Below, piece after piece: positions 14,252 to 27,365 of a stretch of DNA of 64,000 nucleotides. The stretch comes from Pelargonium tetragonum (Eukaryota; Streptophyta; Magnoliopsida; Geraniales; Geraniaceae). The position numbers were made by a program, and so were the translations under genes. Positions within the stretch are counted from its first letter, which is position 1. Each line of letters begins with the position of its first letter. Where the stretch lies: contig JAYMTL010000041.1 in the NCBI GenBank assembly GCA_036897445.1, positions 1 to 64,000 of the forward strand. The letters are read 5' to 3'. The notes beneath the pieces were generated by a model. It did not search any database. It had not been told where the DNA came from and worked only from the letters and a program-made list of their open reading frames with translations.

Positions 14252-14376
14252 AGGGGTTTAACAATAGGGGAAGTCCATTAACAAGGAGCTTTCTTAAAGT
14301 TTAAGTAGTTAAGTAAAGCTAAGAACTCATAAGAAGGTCTAGCTCCAATAAGAGAGCTATCAAGAGTAAGAAATAG

Positions 14377-14475
14377 CTACAGAATCTACTAACTATGAGT
14401 AAGATACAGAGTAACGCTAAGGCTAGGGTTCTTCTCATACTTGGGAAATGGAAGTATAAGACAGCTCTAAACTAA
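14377..14475 (+). pseudogene. Lysine-rich frame, likely transposon coding relic (copy 2)
   Basis: The frame of about 32 codons includes LQNLLTMSKIQSNAKARVLL. It resembles the 3.53 kb relic both in DNA (CTACTAACTA followed by an AAG/ATAAAAAG stretch) and in peptide (LLT, then N or S, then K). It sits in a purine-rich island from about 14.28 to 14.5 kb. It is too short to be a gene, and I take it as part of the same decayed transposon coding tail. Chance cannot be excluded for this copy alone. Confidence 0.22.
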
Positions 14476-14930
14476 ATAGAAGTTAGGGCTGCTTTCTTAA
14501 GGTTCTGCTTCTAGTATCTAGGGACTTAGGAATTGAAAGGGGGAGTTCTTGCTATTTGCTTACGTTCTGGCTCAAAGGAACTGAACTAAGGGAATTTGCC
14601 TGGGAATGAGCTACTTATTTTGTTTAGAGTCACTATATATAGCAAGCCTAGGTGTGAATCTCCGATAAGGACATATCTAAAGTATAGAAATCAAGCTTTT
14701 TCTTAGATTCCGGACCTAAAAAAAGATATAGCGCTAAGGAAAGGGATACAGCCAATAAGCTACAGGCTGCAACAACAGGAAGTCCCGTACCGAACTAAGG
14801 CGGTAAGAAAAAGGGTTGTGAAAAATCTTTCCCTTTATTAGGAAGGCTGTTAAGAAAACTAAGGCTCATAAAAGAGGTATTACAAAGAGTTTGAAAGCAA
14901 GTAATTGGTGTGCTATAATGTATCTATATA

Positions 14931-14992
14931 TACTCATTATACTTTTAATTACATTACCTTCCTTCGGATGTCTTCAGGGCTTCGCACCTTCC
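14931..14992 (+). repeat. CCTTC-TTCG element, copy 1
   Basis: A pyrimidine-rich stretch reads TACTCATTATA, then the 15-base motif, then CTTCCTTCGGATGTCTTC. It resembles 27,366-27,422 and 54,584-54,630, which share the order TCATTA, CCTTCTTCG and a CAGTCG-like end. This copy has the 15-base dispersed motif inside it. A shorter match, CCTTCTTCCGATGTCTTC, occurs at 47,083-47,100. Confidence 0.35.
14945..14959 (-). repeat. 15-base dispersed motif, GTA form
   Basis: TTAATTACATTACCT is present, that is AGGTAATGTAATTAA on the minus strand. It differs from the GCA form by one CpA to TpA change. Confidence 0.7.
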
Positions 14993-15384
14993 CTACTATA
15001 TATACAAGGTTCTATCCTCTTTTAATGATAAGAACAAAGAATAAGAGAAATTGACCTTATCCTATATACCTAATACTGCTATTTATTAATAATAAGTATA
15101 AGAATACCCAGCTCTTTAACGAGTAGCTTTCTTTCCTAGTCTGTAAATAAGCTTCCGAGTCTAAGGAAAGTCTAGCTCCTTTAGTAACTCTAGATACAAA
15201 AGGCATAATTAATAATAAAGGACTTGCTTACTTATTCGGGTAACCTGGAAAAGAGGAAAGCTTGCTTTCTACTTTAGAGCCTTTCAAAAGGAGAGTCTAT
15301 CCCGAATCCTAGTCATTAACTGCGGGCTTTTGAGATAGAAATGAAGTCGGTTTTACAAGATAATTTTTTAGTTTTTAAGCTTAA

Positions 15385-15568
15385 GTTAAGGTAGTAAGCG
15401 TAGGGCTCTCAAGACAAGATACTGCGGATTACGAGGCAGATAGAGTTTATGTAGCTATGGATGAGATACGGATACAGAAGAAAGTTCTAAGGAAACGGGG
15501 TACGCAGAAGGCTAAGATAGATAGGTCTAGGCCTGAAGAAGAAACAAGGTATTCAAAAAGTTATTAAT
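15385..15568 (+). pseudogene. Charged frame, likely transposon coding relic (copy 3)
   Basis: A stop-free stretch of 61 codons without an initiating ATG reads as a hydrophilic peptide. It includes EADRVYVAMDEIRIQKKVLR and ends EEETRYSKSY. AAGATAGATAGGT and AAGGTATTCAAAAAGTT in its second half match AAGATAGAGAGGT and AAGGTTTTTTCAAAAAGAG near 34.55-34.59 kb, and the latter also matches the end of the 3.53 kb relic. GATACGGATACAGAAGAAA resembles a stretch near 3.53 kb. The EADRVY part recalls the N-terminal region of splicing factor Prp6, but the rest does not follow that family, so I do not call it Prp6. A transposon-derived tail fits better because of the copies. Confidence 0.3.
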
Positions 15569-15569
15569 A

Positions 15570-17400
15570 TTAAGAAACAAAGTCAAAACCTTATCTTGAA
15601 GAGTAAAAAAAGCCATCCACAAGGCCCCATTAACTATTGATAAAGCGCACGAAAGGGGCTCTATTTTAATAATTAGATATCCACTCGTTTTCTATTTTTT
15701 TAACTAAAAACCCCGCCCATGAGACAGAAACTTCAGCATAAAAGCAACCCCCCTAGGGCTTTTTCGAGTCACCTGCATTTCATTTAAATAGCACGTATGC
15801 TGCGTTGACAAAAGTATCTTATTAAAAAGAAGCACTTTCCTTTGTATCATTAGTATTAAGCCAGGTACTCTAGATTGAGCCTTCAAATTAAAAAGGGTCT
15901 ACCAGAATAGGTTCAAGGGCTTATATAAGTCCTATATCTATCATTCTCTAAGCTCTAACTCCTCACTCAACCATAGAAATGTCGGTATTTGTACTTTGTC
16001 CTAAAAATAAGTGGGTTAATTAGATCCTTTTGTTTCTCTTGAAAACTTATCAGACGGGTTTCTATTTAATTTAATATAAGTCAAACTCTTTAGTTTAAAT
16101 TCAATTGAAAATCTAAGTCATAAAAGCACAAACTCGACCGCCTACCGTTAAAAAAAGCATTTTTGAAAGCCAGCTTACTTTGAAGTTTTGGGAAAAAGGA
16201 ATGATTTTTATATTATCTGAAAGTAACCCTGTCAAGTAAAAGAAATCCAGTATCTATTGCCAGCGTATTACTTTTTATAATAGGACAAGGAGCAGCGGGG
16301 TCTAGTAACTAGGATTCTAGCCTAGAGTTGCTAAAAAGTTCCCCACTATTCGGGAAAATCGGGAAAAAGCGTTTAAACAGTATTCAGGATTCAAGTTATT
16401 ATATAAACGTTTTTATTTACGTCTAAGTATATCCCAATAAATAAATAGGTGTTTACTGGATTTTAAAACGAATTTATCGATAAGCCGCGTCTATATTGTG
16501 ATAAGTTTGTATGCCAGGCCCTGTACTTTCCTTTTTATATAGCAAAGTTTCCGTAAAAGGGCCGGGGGAAGGCTTAGTAAACACCTTAACAATTAGGACT
16601 ATTTCGTACAAAATATTAGGATATAGAGGAAATAGCTATATATTTTAAGTGAAGCAGAACTAGATGAATTATAGAATAAGCTAGAGGACTTCCCCTTTTT
16701 ATTAAGGGCCCTTCTGCTGAATACTGAAATAGCTGCAACAAAAATAGAGTTAAAAGGCGGGGTTTCCAAGAACTTATGCTCTGGAGTTTACTAAAAAAAG
16801 GGTATAAAAAGGACGGGTAAATAAAAGAGTTCCACTCAGGCAATTCATGAGTATTAAAGTAAGTCTTAAATCTTTGGCATTTCCTATTTACATATATAAA
16901 GAAAAGCGTTGACGACTCAAAAATTTTACACAGATAGGGTCCTGCTTTTAATATCTTATCTGACTAGACTCTCTTACAGTCTTATATTAAATATACTACA
17001 GAACTAACTTTGCACCCCTAAGCCCGCCTTCGGGAAAAAGAAAGTTTTTAGCTAACCAATTCCTTTTTCTTTTAACTAACTTATAACTAGAGTTTCCTCT
17101 TACTGGGAAGGGTCCGTGTATTACAATCATAAAAAGGCTTCTACTAATAATAAAGCGAGATTTCCTCCTTTCAAAAAAGGAATTGCAAATTAGGACTCCC
17201 TTTCTGGTAGTTAGTAATCACAAGACTTACTACTTATTTTAGCTTGATTTTTAACAGGAGGAGCTCTATAAAAGTTATAAGAGGTCTCGAATTTCCTACT
17301 ATCATAGGCCAAGGACTAGCTTAGAAGGGTCAAAGTAAGGCAGCCCTCTAAAAAGATAAACCTCTTACTATCTAAATCTACCTAAATTAACTGCAACTGA
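15570..17400. other. Featureless RIP-like DNA
   Basis: No gene or repeat copy is recognised in this interval. Confidence 0.4.
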
Positions 17401-17623
17401 AGATCAAGTCTCTATTAAAGATGGAATTCCATAACAAACCTCGACTTAGATTAGGATTTATTACCACCGCTATTGTGTACACAACAGGTTTAGTTCTATC
17501 TAATTCATTGAGTTCTTTTTATCCTGTTGATGGGATAAGGAATTTTGTTCTAATAGGAGTAGCCGTAAATAAGTCCTTTTGTAGACTGCCCTTTAAAGGA
17601 GCAGTTTTATCAAACTCGGTTTC

Positions 17624-17649
17624 AAGTCAAGGTAATGTAATTAAGGTGT
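17624..17649 (+). repeat. 26-bp inverted-repeat arm with 15-base motif (GTA form)
   Basis: AAGTCAAGG, then the rest of the motif TAATGTAATTAA, then GGTGT, at 17,624-17,649, is identical over 26 bases to the reverse complement of 28,040-28,065. The 15-base motif itself is 17,630-17,644. A 26-base identity is far beyond chance in a window of this size. The flanks outside the 26 bases do not match beyond a few positions. Confidence 0.75.
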
Positions 17650-18079
17650 TTAAAGTATAAGGAGTTCCTTGCCTTGTAAAGTCCTAGAAGGAACAGACAT
17701 AAAGATGAATCCTAAGGTAGAGGTAGCTTTTTTTAGGAGATCATAGAATGATGAGATTAGAGTATACAAAGCCTTTCCTACGCGCTTACCCTTTCAATAA
17801 AAGGAAAGAAAATCCGTATTAGCTAAGAAAAACCCTTTTTAATTATAGAGTTTTCTACTTATACTAATTACAAAGTAGATTTTACAGCAAAGTCAATTTT
17901 CGAATTATTACTTTTTATTAGCTTTGTTAACAAATCTCCTCAGTACTCTGTAATTTTAGCTTCTATCAAGTTTTAAATTTTTAGTTTGGTATAGTGTGAC
18001 ACTGGGGTCTCTGAAATCAGTTTCAGTATAAACTCAAGTTACTCGTTATTAGCACAAAAATCCTTGTTGATAGAACTCT

Positions 18080-18123
18080 CATACACCTAACTAGGAAGGA
18101 ATTCCTTCCTAGTTAAGTGTATG
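18080..18123. repeat. Near-perfect 44-bp palindrome
   Basis: The arms 18,080-18,101 and 18,102-18,123 are reverse complements with no spacer and a single mismatch (C against T). The centre is AGGAAGGAATTCCTTCCT. In random DNA such a perfect fold is not expected once in 64 kb. The one mismatch is a transition. It could be the joined ends of a terminal-inverted-repeat element, a MITE remnant or a recombination product. Confidence 0.85.
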
Positions 18124-18289
18124 TATAGTTGTTTTCTGAATATACTTTGAACTGAAATTTCTTTTTTTAACCAAATTTACCAGATATAATACTAAACAGA
18201 AATAGGGTCTAAAACAATAAAGCAACTAACTTGTGCGAATAAAAGCATATTGAGAGAAGAGTCAAACCCTTTCCTACGGAGCTGCTAAA

Positions 18290-18420
18290 GAACTCAACTC
18301 GAAAAAAGACAGAAGAAAGAGAGCTACACTGACTCTTAAGAGTTAGCTACAAGACTACAAGCAAGAAGAAGGAGTGAAGAGAGAGGAAAGAGAATAAGAC
18401 TGATTTTACATACACATATA
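18290..18420 (+). pseudogene. Purine-rich lysine/arginine-rich stretch, possible relic copy
   Basis: The plus strand is almost purely purine with words such as AGAAGAAGGAG and GAGAGGAAAGAGAATAAG. The latter resembles GGAAAGAATCAGGGCTG inside the relic at 3.53 kb. I read it as a possible further copy of the same tail, with low confidence because simple purine richness can give the same look. Confidence 0.15.
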
Positions 18421-18429
18421 GTACATATA

Positions 18430-21400
18430 GTAAAAGGAAAGATTAACGTTCTAATAAGAGGGGTTCCCTAGGTACAGACTCTGGGGAATCCTTCCCTTTT
18501 TAGGAGGGTATCTCACTAAAATTAAGTAACCACTTTTAGAATTTACTAAGATTGAGCTTGTGGACAAGATACTGGCATGAACTGATATTAGTGTGGTCGA
18601 AATTCTTTTTGTTTTTGAAAGATAAGGGGGCTTCTCTCATAAGCGAGTTTATGTATCCAAAATAAAAATACGACACTTTATCCTTAATAGCTGGTATTCC
18701 TTTCCGGGTCAGTTTAAACAAACAGCTCTGCTTAGCTTGAACTTAACTATAGTAGGGGTATCGCCTATAAAGTTCTTTGAATTTGCTCTTACCTCTGTCT
18801 AGAAAAGTAGTCAGTATAGTATAAATAAGGATCCGCAAATCTGACTTGCAACTCAAAAGCCAAACTCCTCCGTGACACTTAAGGAAATTTCAGATGATAA
18901 AAATGACTATATCCGATTTCTCTCTTCTATTATAAAAGGATAGGAAAAATCACTAAGATTAAGTCTATTTTTCTAACTTTTATGGATTTACTCTATGACA
19001 AGGTAATTGAAAAACAAAAAATCTTGCTTCTGGTTAACGTTACTTTTTATGGGAAAGAAATCCGAACCATTACTATCCTTATATCATTCTTTTTAGAGTT
19101 TTAGAGATTGCAGATATGCTGTAAAGAGAATTAAGTGCCTATAACCGCTTCCTGAATCATCCATACTTTTTATCCACGGAACACTTAGATCTAAAGTCAT
19201 GCTCAGTACTCCTTTTTGTAGTGAGATAGGGTCCACACTCCTCTAGTAATACAAATCTACAAGAGTTTCAAATTACTATTTTAATGCAGTAATTTTTTTG
19301 TAATAAGTAGCTCGTTATTTAGAGCAATTGCTGCGCGGGTTTCTTTGGATTCCATCTATAAAATAATAAGTTCTACATTTGTTACCAGACCGTCAGCTTG
19401 AGCATTAAGTTATATGGGGAAGCTTTACAATACTCAGGGTAACAAATAAATATGAAGTTTAGGGGTTTTACAATACCTATGTAGGGCGTTCCCCTTTCAA
19501 TTCGGGAGTCTTTTTCAAAAGGCATTGGAGATAAAAGGGGACAATTCCACTAGCAAAAAGAAGGTCTAGGCTTAGTCTCAGTTAAAAGGAGACTTTTAAG
19601 TGTCTTCCTAATGTTGTCTTTTTCCGGAATCTAGTGAGATATTAAGATCTTGGGTATATAGTACACGAGGAATGATTTTCTTCCTTACAAGGGCAAGATT
19701 TTCTTTATGGTGGTTAAGGTGGGACTCTTATCAAGTAAAGTAAGCTTTTAGTGCTAAGAAGAATCTATCACAGGAGCCTAAAGTAGGTAAGCCCCTTATT
19801 CTTGAAATAAAACTCATTTATAAATTAAATAGAGAAATCCTTAAATTAGCTTTTCTAGGAGCTGTAGTTAGGAGCAAAAAAAGGTCTAAACTTTCTCAGA
19901 TTGAGACTAAAGCACAAACTAAAAGATTTAAAATAGGGTTTAGTTCAGCCGATTAAGAAACTTCCATAACTTAATTAAAACTTCTTGTTCCGAAGAGGTA
20001 CGATTCTTCTTAATCTAGTATTATTTTATTGGGAGCTACTAGTAAAACTTGCTTTGACTTTGTATTGTACAGCTGCCCGCTTTTCTGTTAAATTGTTTCG
20101 AGTAAATAATAAACCTGACGTCCTCTAGTAAAGTAGTAAAGATATTCTCAAAGGGGGTACTTAATAAAGTTGTTTTAGGGTTTTTCATGGAACGTTACTT
20201 CTAAATCCAGCAAGAAGTTAAGTTTTGACTTTCTTTCTTAGAGTGTTCCACTACCTATACAACTACAACTTATATACAAGACTAGGGTCTAAGCCGGGTT
20301 TTTTATAAAGACAGGGAAAGTCTAGATTAGGAACTTCGAACCAGAGTAAAGAAAATATATAAGAATAGAAAAACAAAGTAGCTATTCTTCTATGGATACT
20401 AAAACTACTAAAAGGTGCTCCGTAGAGGTAAGCCAGTGTCTGGAACATGCTATAAGACTAATAAATAATAAGGGGATTGTAAAACAAGAGCTTAAATACT
20501 TAACTAAACTATCTAAAAAAATGATAGGATACAAAATCAAAAAGCAGTGTCTTAAAAGGGCTCCTAAAACGAGCGTCAACTTGTATTTTGGTTACCTGAA
20601 AGGGGGAGCTTTTATTGCTTATGAAAATTAGCTTTTGCCTTTGATTGAAAGTTTTCTATTGTAAACGGATACTCAAAAGTAGGTGTAGTAGAACCTCTTA
20701 ATTAAACCTTTCTTAAGAGGGCTTCTTTGTTTAAGAATTACAGGTGACCAGAATCCGAAAGAAACGAGAATCTCCCACTAAAAATCCTGGAACTCTTGTC
20801 TAAACTAAGTTAAGGAAACCCTTTGTATCCACTTAGCCAAGAAAAACTCAATCCCATATAGAACTGGGGCCCCTCTATCCGAAAAGGAATTCCTTTAGTA
20901 AGAGTAAAGAGAAGAAGCTTTTGTAACTATGAAATGCAGAGTGTGGCCCAGCCCGAAACCTAGCTACTTTCTTTTTATTTTATAGAGAGGACTCCCCTTA
21001 ATAGGGGAATAAAAGGAAAGCGTTTCCTTAAGGATTGGCTAGTATTAGTCTTTCATCGGGAAGCTGTTAGAATTTGTATGTTGCTGTGCTATAAACCCCC
21101 CTAAATTCAAATTATACTCGATTTATCTGGCTGGAGCTCTAAAAGTTATACTAAACTCGGGCAGAGTCTTATAATGTAAATTTTAGTAGAAAGCTAAAAA
21201 TTATGACGATAAGCAAAATCACTAACAAATTTTTAAAAAAAGTAAGTGTCTTTAATATTTAAAAGGAAGCCAAAGCAAGCACCCCGTTTTTCTTTTTAAG
21301 AAACTCTACCCCTCTTTGAAACTATTCTTACTGGAATTCTTTAATACTCCGGATCTAGGTTTAAAAGTGTACCTATAGCTTTCCTATATTTATTTCAAAA

Positions 21401-24400
21401 TTCGGGGCATACTCCCGGTAACTAAATATTTTAATTGAATCATATCCATATAAGCTAGCCTAAAAACAATAACTAATAGATGCTTGAAAAAAGCTCAATA
21501 CCTTATGTGCGGCACGTACCTGTACCTGCCTTAACTTGTCTATTACTACTAACCCGCACTCTTCCTTAGAAATTTCTTTTTCCTCTACCTCTGATTAAGA
21601 GCCTAATTTATCGTATACACAACCCATAAAGTAAAGATTGTTATCTCAGAAGCTAAAAAGCGACTCGATCAATCTAACTTAGAGCCCTAAAACCCTGTAA
21701 AAAAACGAAAGCGTAGTATATAAGTTGAGCTGGGATCCTCCTTATTCAAGCGTGTAAGTGATTTAGAATAATCTATATTTTGTCTAAAAATACAGAACTT
21801 GCTTTTAGTGTAAACTTGTATTTTGATCTTGTAAAAAAGTTGACAGGATGTTCTAAACTCCTCTATTGCGTATACTTATGAATCCAACGGATAGGAAGAC
21901 TAGAAAGAGTAGCATAAGCAAGGGGTGTTATAAGAGGCTTCCTCTTTTTTAAGTAATTGTAGGATTCTTTAAGAGTCCTATTATAAGGGACAGGTTTTTT
22001 TCTAAGGCACCGGTGAAGATTATATTAAGTACTATAGATTCCTGATGATAAAATGTTAATATAGAAAAAATCACAAGGGTATCCGCTTCACTTACATAAC
22101 GACATGGATACAGGTCCCTTTTTGACTAAAGGGTTGCCTGAATCATTATAGAGTAGGAGTGCAGCCCCTTTATAAGCAGCTCTAAGGACCCGGTCACAAT
22201 AAGACAAAGAAAGCTTCTTAATAAAATACTAGAGCAAATCAACTAACTTCCTAAGACTATAAATGAAAAACTACTCTGACGCGAAACTTCTAAGATTTAC
22301 CTACAAAGAGCTGATCAGAACCGCTTACTCAGGGTCTTTTTATAGTGGGGGCAAATCCGCGTGCTATCAAAGATAGCCTTTAGGCGGCTCTTAAGACTTC
22401 AATATTGAAACATAGGTTCAAAAACTCTGTCAATTAAAATCTTCCTAGTCTAGGGACAGTCCAGGGGTTCTTTATTTAATTGGCATTTCTTGTAAGCGTT
22501 TTAACTAATTATAAAACGGACCTGGATATTGGGAATGGCTTCTTAATAAGAGCTTGCTAGTTAGGCAAATATAAGGAGTATTAAGTGGAAATCCCTTGTT
22601 AAGTCCTTAATTAAACGCTTTTAGTTCTTGAGAAAGCTAATTTTAGTTTGTTTTTTGAGTCCTTATAACTTTTAGGTTCCCTTAAATCCTTGACTCACAA
22701 GTATTTTAATTTAAAAGTCAAAGGGTTCCTTGTTTTGACAAGGTATTCTAATTCTTATTATTAAGAAGTTTTTTATTCACCGGGGGTACTTTAATTACTT
22801 AAAACTAGCAATTCAATTTCTACTTTAGCCTCTTGCTTATATCTTGAAATAGACGGGAATATCCAAGATTAGTACCTCTCTTAAAAACCTCTAAATTCTT
22901 TTTTTTTGATGGGACCACCCTCCCTATTATTTAATACACCCTATTTAAGCTTAGCTGTAACCCAACTTTGTCTTATAAATGATTCTAGTCCTGCCTTAGA
23001 ACCCACGGATCTTTATCCTTAAAGGAAATGCCCTAGGAATGTTAAAGAAAAAGGAATACATGTCGAGCTGAAAATACCGAACTATCTAAAAGCCCCTTTT
23101 TTAGTGCCCGCTTAGATACCTCCTTGTACGTTTTTTATCTATTTTGCACTTTCTTTCCTGTATTTATTATCCACCTTTTCTGAAACTGTACCTCTTTCTT
23201 TCTAGGCTTTATAGGCACTGTTCTTTCCCTTTAGAAAGACTTTCTCTCCTGTAAATCTAAACTTTCCCTATAATTCACAAGCAGTCAAATCAGGGCTCTT
23301 CCTCTTAAAAGTACTTTTTATGAGTAACTCATTTACTTGGCGGGTTACTAAACCTCGGAAGCTCTTCATTAAAATTATTTGATCCTGGCCTTTCTAGTAG
23401 ACGGATACCGTAGGAATTGCTCAGGAAAAAGCATACTACCAATTTAGTAAAATAGCATAACAGGGCAATGTAATAACTTCAAGCGACCCTTGTCTACTCT
23501 TGGATTCTGCTTAAAAGAATCTCTGGGCAAGTCTTGAATCCTTTTTAACATTAAAAAATCCCACGTGCGCTATAACGTAATCGGTGCCTTGTCATTACCC
23601 CATTAAGTATCCCATTTTTAAGAGCTTCTCTTGTTATTTAAGAAGACTGCACAAATTATTTACGCTCTTCTCGCTAAGGGTACCCTTTTCTACACCTCGA
23701 TGGTTAACTTTTTTCGAAATTCTCATATTCATATCTAGTAGTCGGGGTATTCGGTCTAATAATCCTAAACTAAACAGCATCTCTGGAACAAGAAACCCCA
23801 TTAATTGAGCTTCCTACTAGCCTTTTTTATTTTAGTTGATCAGGGCCCCACTTTAAAAGTATAGATTTACTATAGGTTTGCAATTTTCATTACATATATT
23901 TTACAGGATCTGTTAAGCTTTTAGAATCCTCTAAAAAAACAAAGGTGTTCACACTGCCTTTTATTAAATGGAAATTCCGATGCTGCTCGGGTAATAGGAA
24001 GCTTTTTTAATCTAATATAGGACTTTCAAGGAGACCCCTGTTCGTCCTTTATAAAGGGTCGTGTTCTATCAAATCAAGTGTAAAATTTTATGTGCATTTT
24101 CTATTTTTTTTTTTGTTACAACCCTAAAACTCGGGCCCTGTTCTAACTGAAAAGCTCTCAGGTTTGTCTACATCAAGAGCGCAGATTAGAAATACATACT
24201 AAGAGGATACTTCGAATTCTTGAGAGATTCTATTAAATTAAGTTACCAGTACCCTCAAAAAAAGAAGGGGCCCGCGTAGCCTTTAAAACTTTGGAATTAA
24301 ACCACTAGCCTACTAGGTTGAGCTTAATCTTTAGTGACTCTGTTTTTTTTAATACCTTTTATAGCCCTAACCCGTAACTAAATAAAATTTCTCAATAAGT

Positions 24401-26980
24401 ACAAAACCGCGGGGTACTCCTTATTCATAAAGCACCCAAAGAAAAGAAACTGAGATGCTCTACTGTGAGTAGTAAAACCTTACCTTGTTATTTAAAGCGA
24501 ATTACGTGGACTTCTTTTCTTGGTTAGAAAATACGGGAGAATGTCAAACTCTAAGCAGTACCCCTTTTTATTTTTGACTTTATACTAAGGCTAAAGCTTT
24601 CAACATAAAGAGAAAACAGGGCTTCTCAATTGAAAGGGAAGGTTATCCGAGGAGCTTTCTAGTTTAGAGAGTTATTCTTATTGGAATGTCATTTTCTACG
24701 CCATGAATTCACTTCAGATAATGAAATGATAATTTGGAACAAAGCAGGGTTCTATCGGAGTTTATCTTAACTACGCTTTTTCTAGGTGCCCTTTACTTTT
24801 ATTTCGGCATTCAACAAGATTTATTAAACCAACAAAAGAGGTGTAGGCGACAAAGTCGGAAGATGTAAGGCAAAGCAAATAGTAGTATAACTAAGCAAAG
24901 GACAATCCATTTTCATTTTCCTAGATTCTCATTATATAACTAACAATTTAGGTAGCCTTGTGAACCCATAAAAAAGTATCCTACCTAGGCAATGCCATAA
25001 ATATAAAAGCTAGCGTTATTTCCTCCCATCAATGCTTAGAGTGAATGCTTTAGGGCATCCTAAAATTTTAAGTCACCCTTGTGTGGAAAGCCTGTAGTAT
25101 ACTAGTAGAATTTCTGTACATTTTACTTGTGTCATTGCTTCTTTTTTATCCATCTGCCCTAACTTTGCGTATAGCCCCTAGAAACTTAGAGACAAAGAGA
25201 AAGCAGGTAAAACAACTTGGCAAAAGAGCAATTTTAGTTGAAACCAGTACTTCTCAGAAAGATATGGAGTAATTTAGAATAACTTTAACTAAAAATACCT
25301 TATAAAAAGCTTGGGGAATCCTTGTATATTGATCAGTATACGAGATGTCTCCCTTTGGCTTAACTTAATGCGTTCTTATAATTACTATACCGACGCGGCC
25401 CTTTAAACAGGAGCCCCTGGTTGTCTAAAAAGGGTAATTCCAACACCTCTTGGTATTTTTTAGATGATATTGAGATAATTCAAGCTATAACCATAACCTC
25501 GGGGTTACTTCAAGGACTAAGTTTAAGGCAGCATATGAGATATTTTTACAACTAAATTCTTTCGCAAAGGGGCCCGCATAGACTCCTTTATAAATCTTAA
25601 GACCTAAAAAAGGGCCCAGAATTCTAGACTAATAAGAACAAGAAAACTGAAAATTTGTTGGAACACCCCTATTATTTACAGAGGCCTGATCCTTTCAGCC
25701 TTCCGTGGAGATTTTGTTATTGCATACTATAATTCAGTTTATTAAAAAAACCCCTCATTTTTCATTTTATATCCTAATTTTGGATTTAGCGAAATTCCAG
25801 AGTCTTCAAATGTGATCGAGAACTTCTGAGTTTACAATTCCCGGCAGCAATGTTAAATGGGTGTAAGCTCGAAAAAGAGCCTATAAGGTAACCATTAATA
25901 GTTGAGACCAAAGTAGAACAGTATATTTTCTATCGGCCCCACTCTAAAAAAAGTACCTTTCATTAGGTATAAAGCTACAAATAAGCTATAACATGTAATT
26001 TCAATTGAGCGCAAGTTTGATTATTTCCTATTTACATAGGGGTATCCCGCGGTAACTTGGGAAGCTTCCTCGGTTCGTGGCACACCAAAATCTTATCATA
26101 GGTCAAGTATCACTTCACTTCTACTGAGCCTATATAGAAATAGAATATCAGTTTTTATTCTATTCTGATCTAAAAAAGGCATATAAGTTTTTGAAATCTT
26201 ATATATATTTTATGGGTACCTATTTCAATTTTTGAGGCCTAGGCACAAGAATTGCTGCTTATTAGTCGTTGCCGGATTATACTCTACAAAAAGTAAACAG
26301 GAATATGGGATTACTCTGGATTTTATACTGAGACTAAGGGGTAGAAAGGATTAAGTGAGAGACCCCTTTTTCAGTTAGCTTTACACGGGATTCCTTTTTC
26401 TAGTAAGGAAAGACAACTAAAAGGATTTAAAAGGTAAGTAGTTGCTCTGTTCTTTTGTTTACAAGTTTCCAAGACTAAAGCAGTTAAGGAATAAAAGAAC
26501 TCAAGCTAAATCCGGTTTTTGTATCCTATATTTTAAGGAATTTGTACTCAAAAGTCTACTGAAAAGTATGCCGGTTAAGAGGTTTGAGTATGAAACAAGC
26601 TCGGCAGAAGAGTCAAACAAGTAAGTCACAGAGAAATAGAAAGGTTTATTAAAAGAATTTGGTTATGAAAAGTTTGAAAGCCAGGCTAATTCGGATAAAC
26701 GAAAGATTTAATAAAAACTTTAGGGGTTATAATCCCATATCGCATAAATGCTTACTTTCCTCCTTAACTCTTCTGCATACCTTAGTCTGAATCCTAATGC
26801 CTTGTGGGGACTTATTACACGGAATCGGGAACAAAAAGAGGAAAAAACTTTCACTTCAGGGTCTCTATACTTTTCAAGTGTTTTTTATTTGGTAATAATT
26901 AGGAAACCTGAAACCAAGGAAGCTTCAGCTTTATCTCTTACTTTGATATTTAACTAAACTTTCTGGAAGGAATCAGAGGA
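18430..26980. other. Featureless RIP-like DNA
   Basis: This is the longest block before the middle of the window in which I see no gene and no copy of the dispersed motif. A local stretch at about 20.26-20.63 kb is open on both strands (79 codons plus, 61 and 65 codons minus), but its dinucleotide pattern is still RIP-like (TpA/ApT about 1.55). Confidence 0.45.
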
Positions 26981-27188
26981 CTCTTTATTATATAAATCTT
27001 AACTACCTTGCTTCTAAAAGCCCCTTGTCCCCGGTTCCCGGAGTCCTTTTGGAGTAATACAAGAGTTGGAATACTATACCAAGGAGTCCTCTTATTTTTA
27101 TTTAGAGGTATAGCTTTTTAGGGAATATTCCTCCTGCTCCTTGTTTTTATCTCGGAGGGTGGATCCCTAGGTGGTTTAGAAAGAACCC

Positions 27189-27250
27189 TTCTTATCTTAC
27201 CGACTGGAACATAGAGAGGGGTGTAGTAATTATAATAGTACATAGATACT
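27189..27250 (+). repeat. Dispersed repeat segment, pairs with 12,421-12,480
   Basis: It shares CTTAC, GACTGGAAC, AGAGAGG and TAATAGTA in the same order with 12,421-12,480. It lies about 110 bases before the CCTTC-TTCG element at 27.37 kb, so these may be neighbouring parts of one element. Confidence 0.4.
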
Positions 27251-27365
27251 ATAACCACCAACGGTAAGTCAATTAAAAGAAAGTGCAGGTAAAGCTAAGT
27301 CAAAGAAGTCTGTCTAGCCCTAAGGAAACAAAAAGTCATTAAGAAGAAGTAGATGCTATAGGTAT

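Noticed and set aside
15412-15500. Resemblance of EADRVYVAMDE to splicing factor Prp6
   Set aside because: Only about ten residues fit. The rest of the frame does not follow the family, and related DNA recurs in other islands, which points to repeat DNA.
17421-17660. ATG-started 79-codon frame with a hydrophobic segment near residues 12-27
   Set aside because: Its end runs through the 26-bp repeat arm, which recurs elsewhere without this frame, so it is more likely a chance frame over repeat DNA.
25081-25272. Frame with a signal-like hydrophobic start
   Set aside because: It opens with GTG, not ATG, which is not expected in a fungal nucleus, and has no other support.
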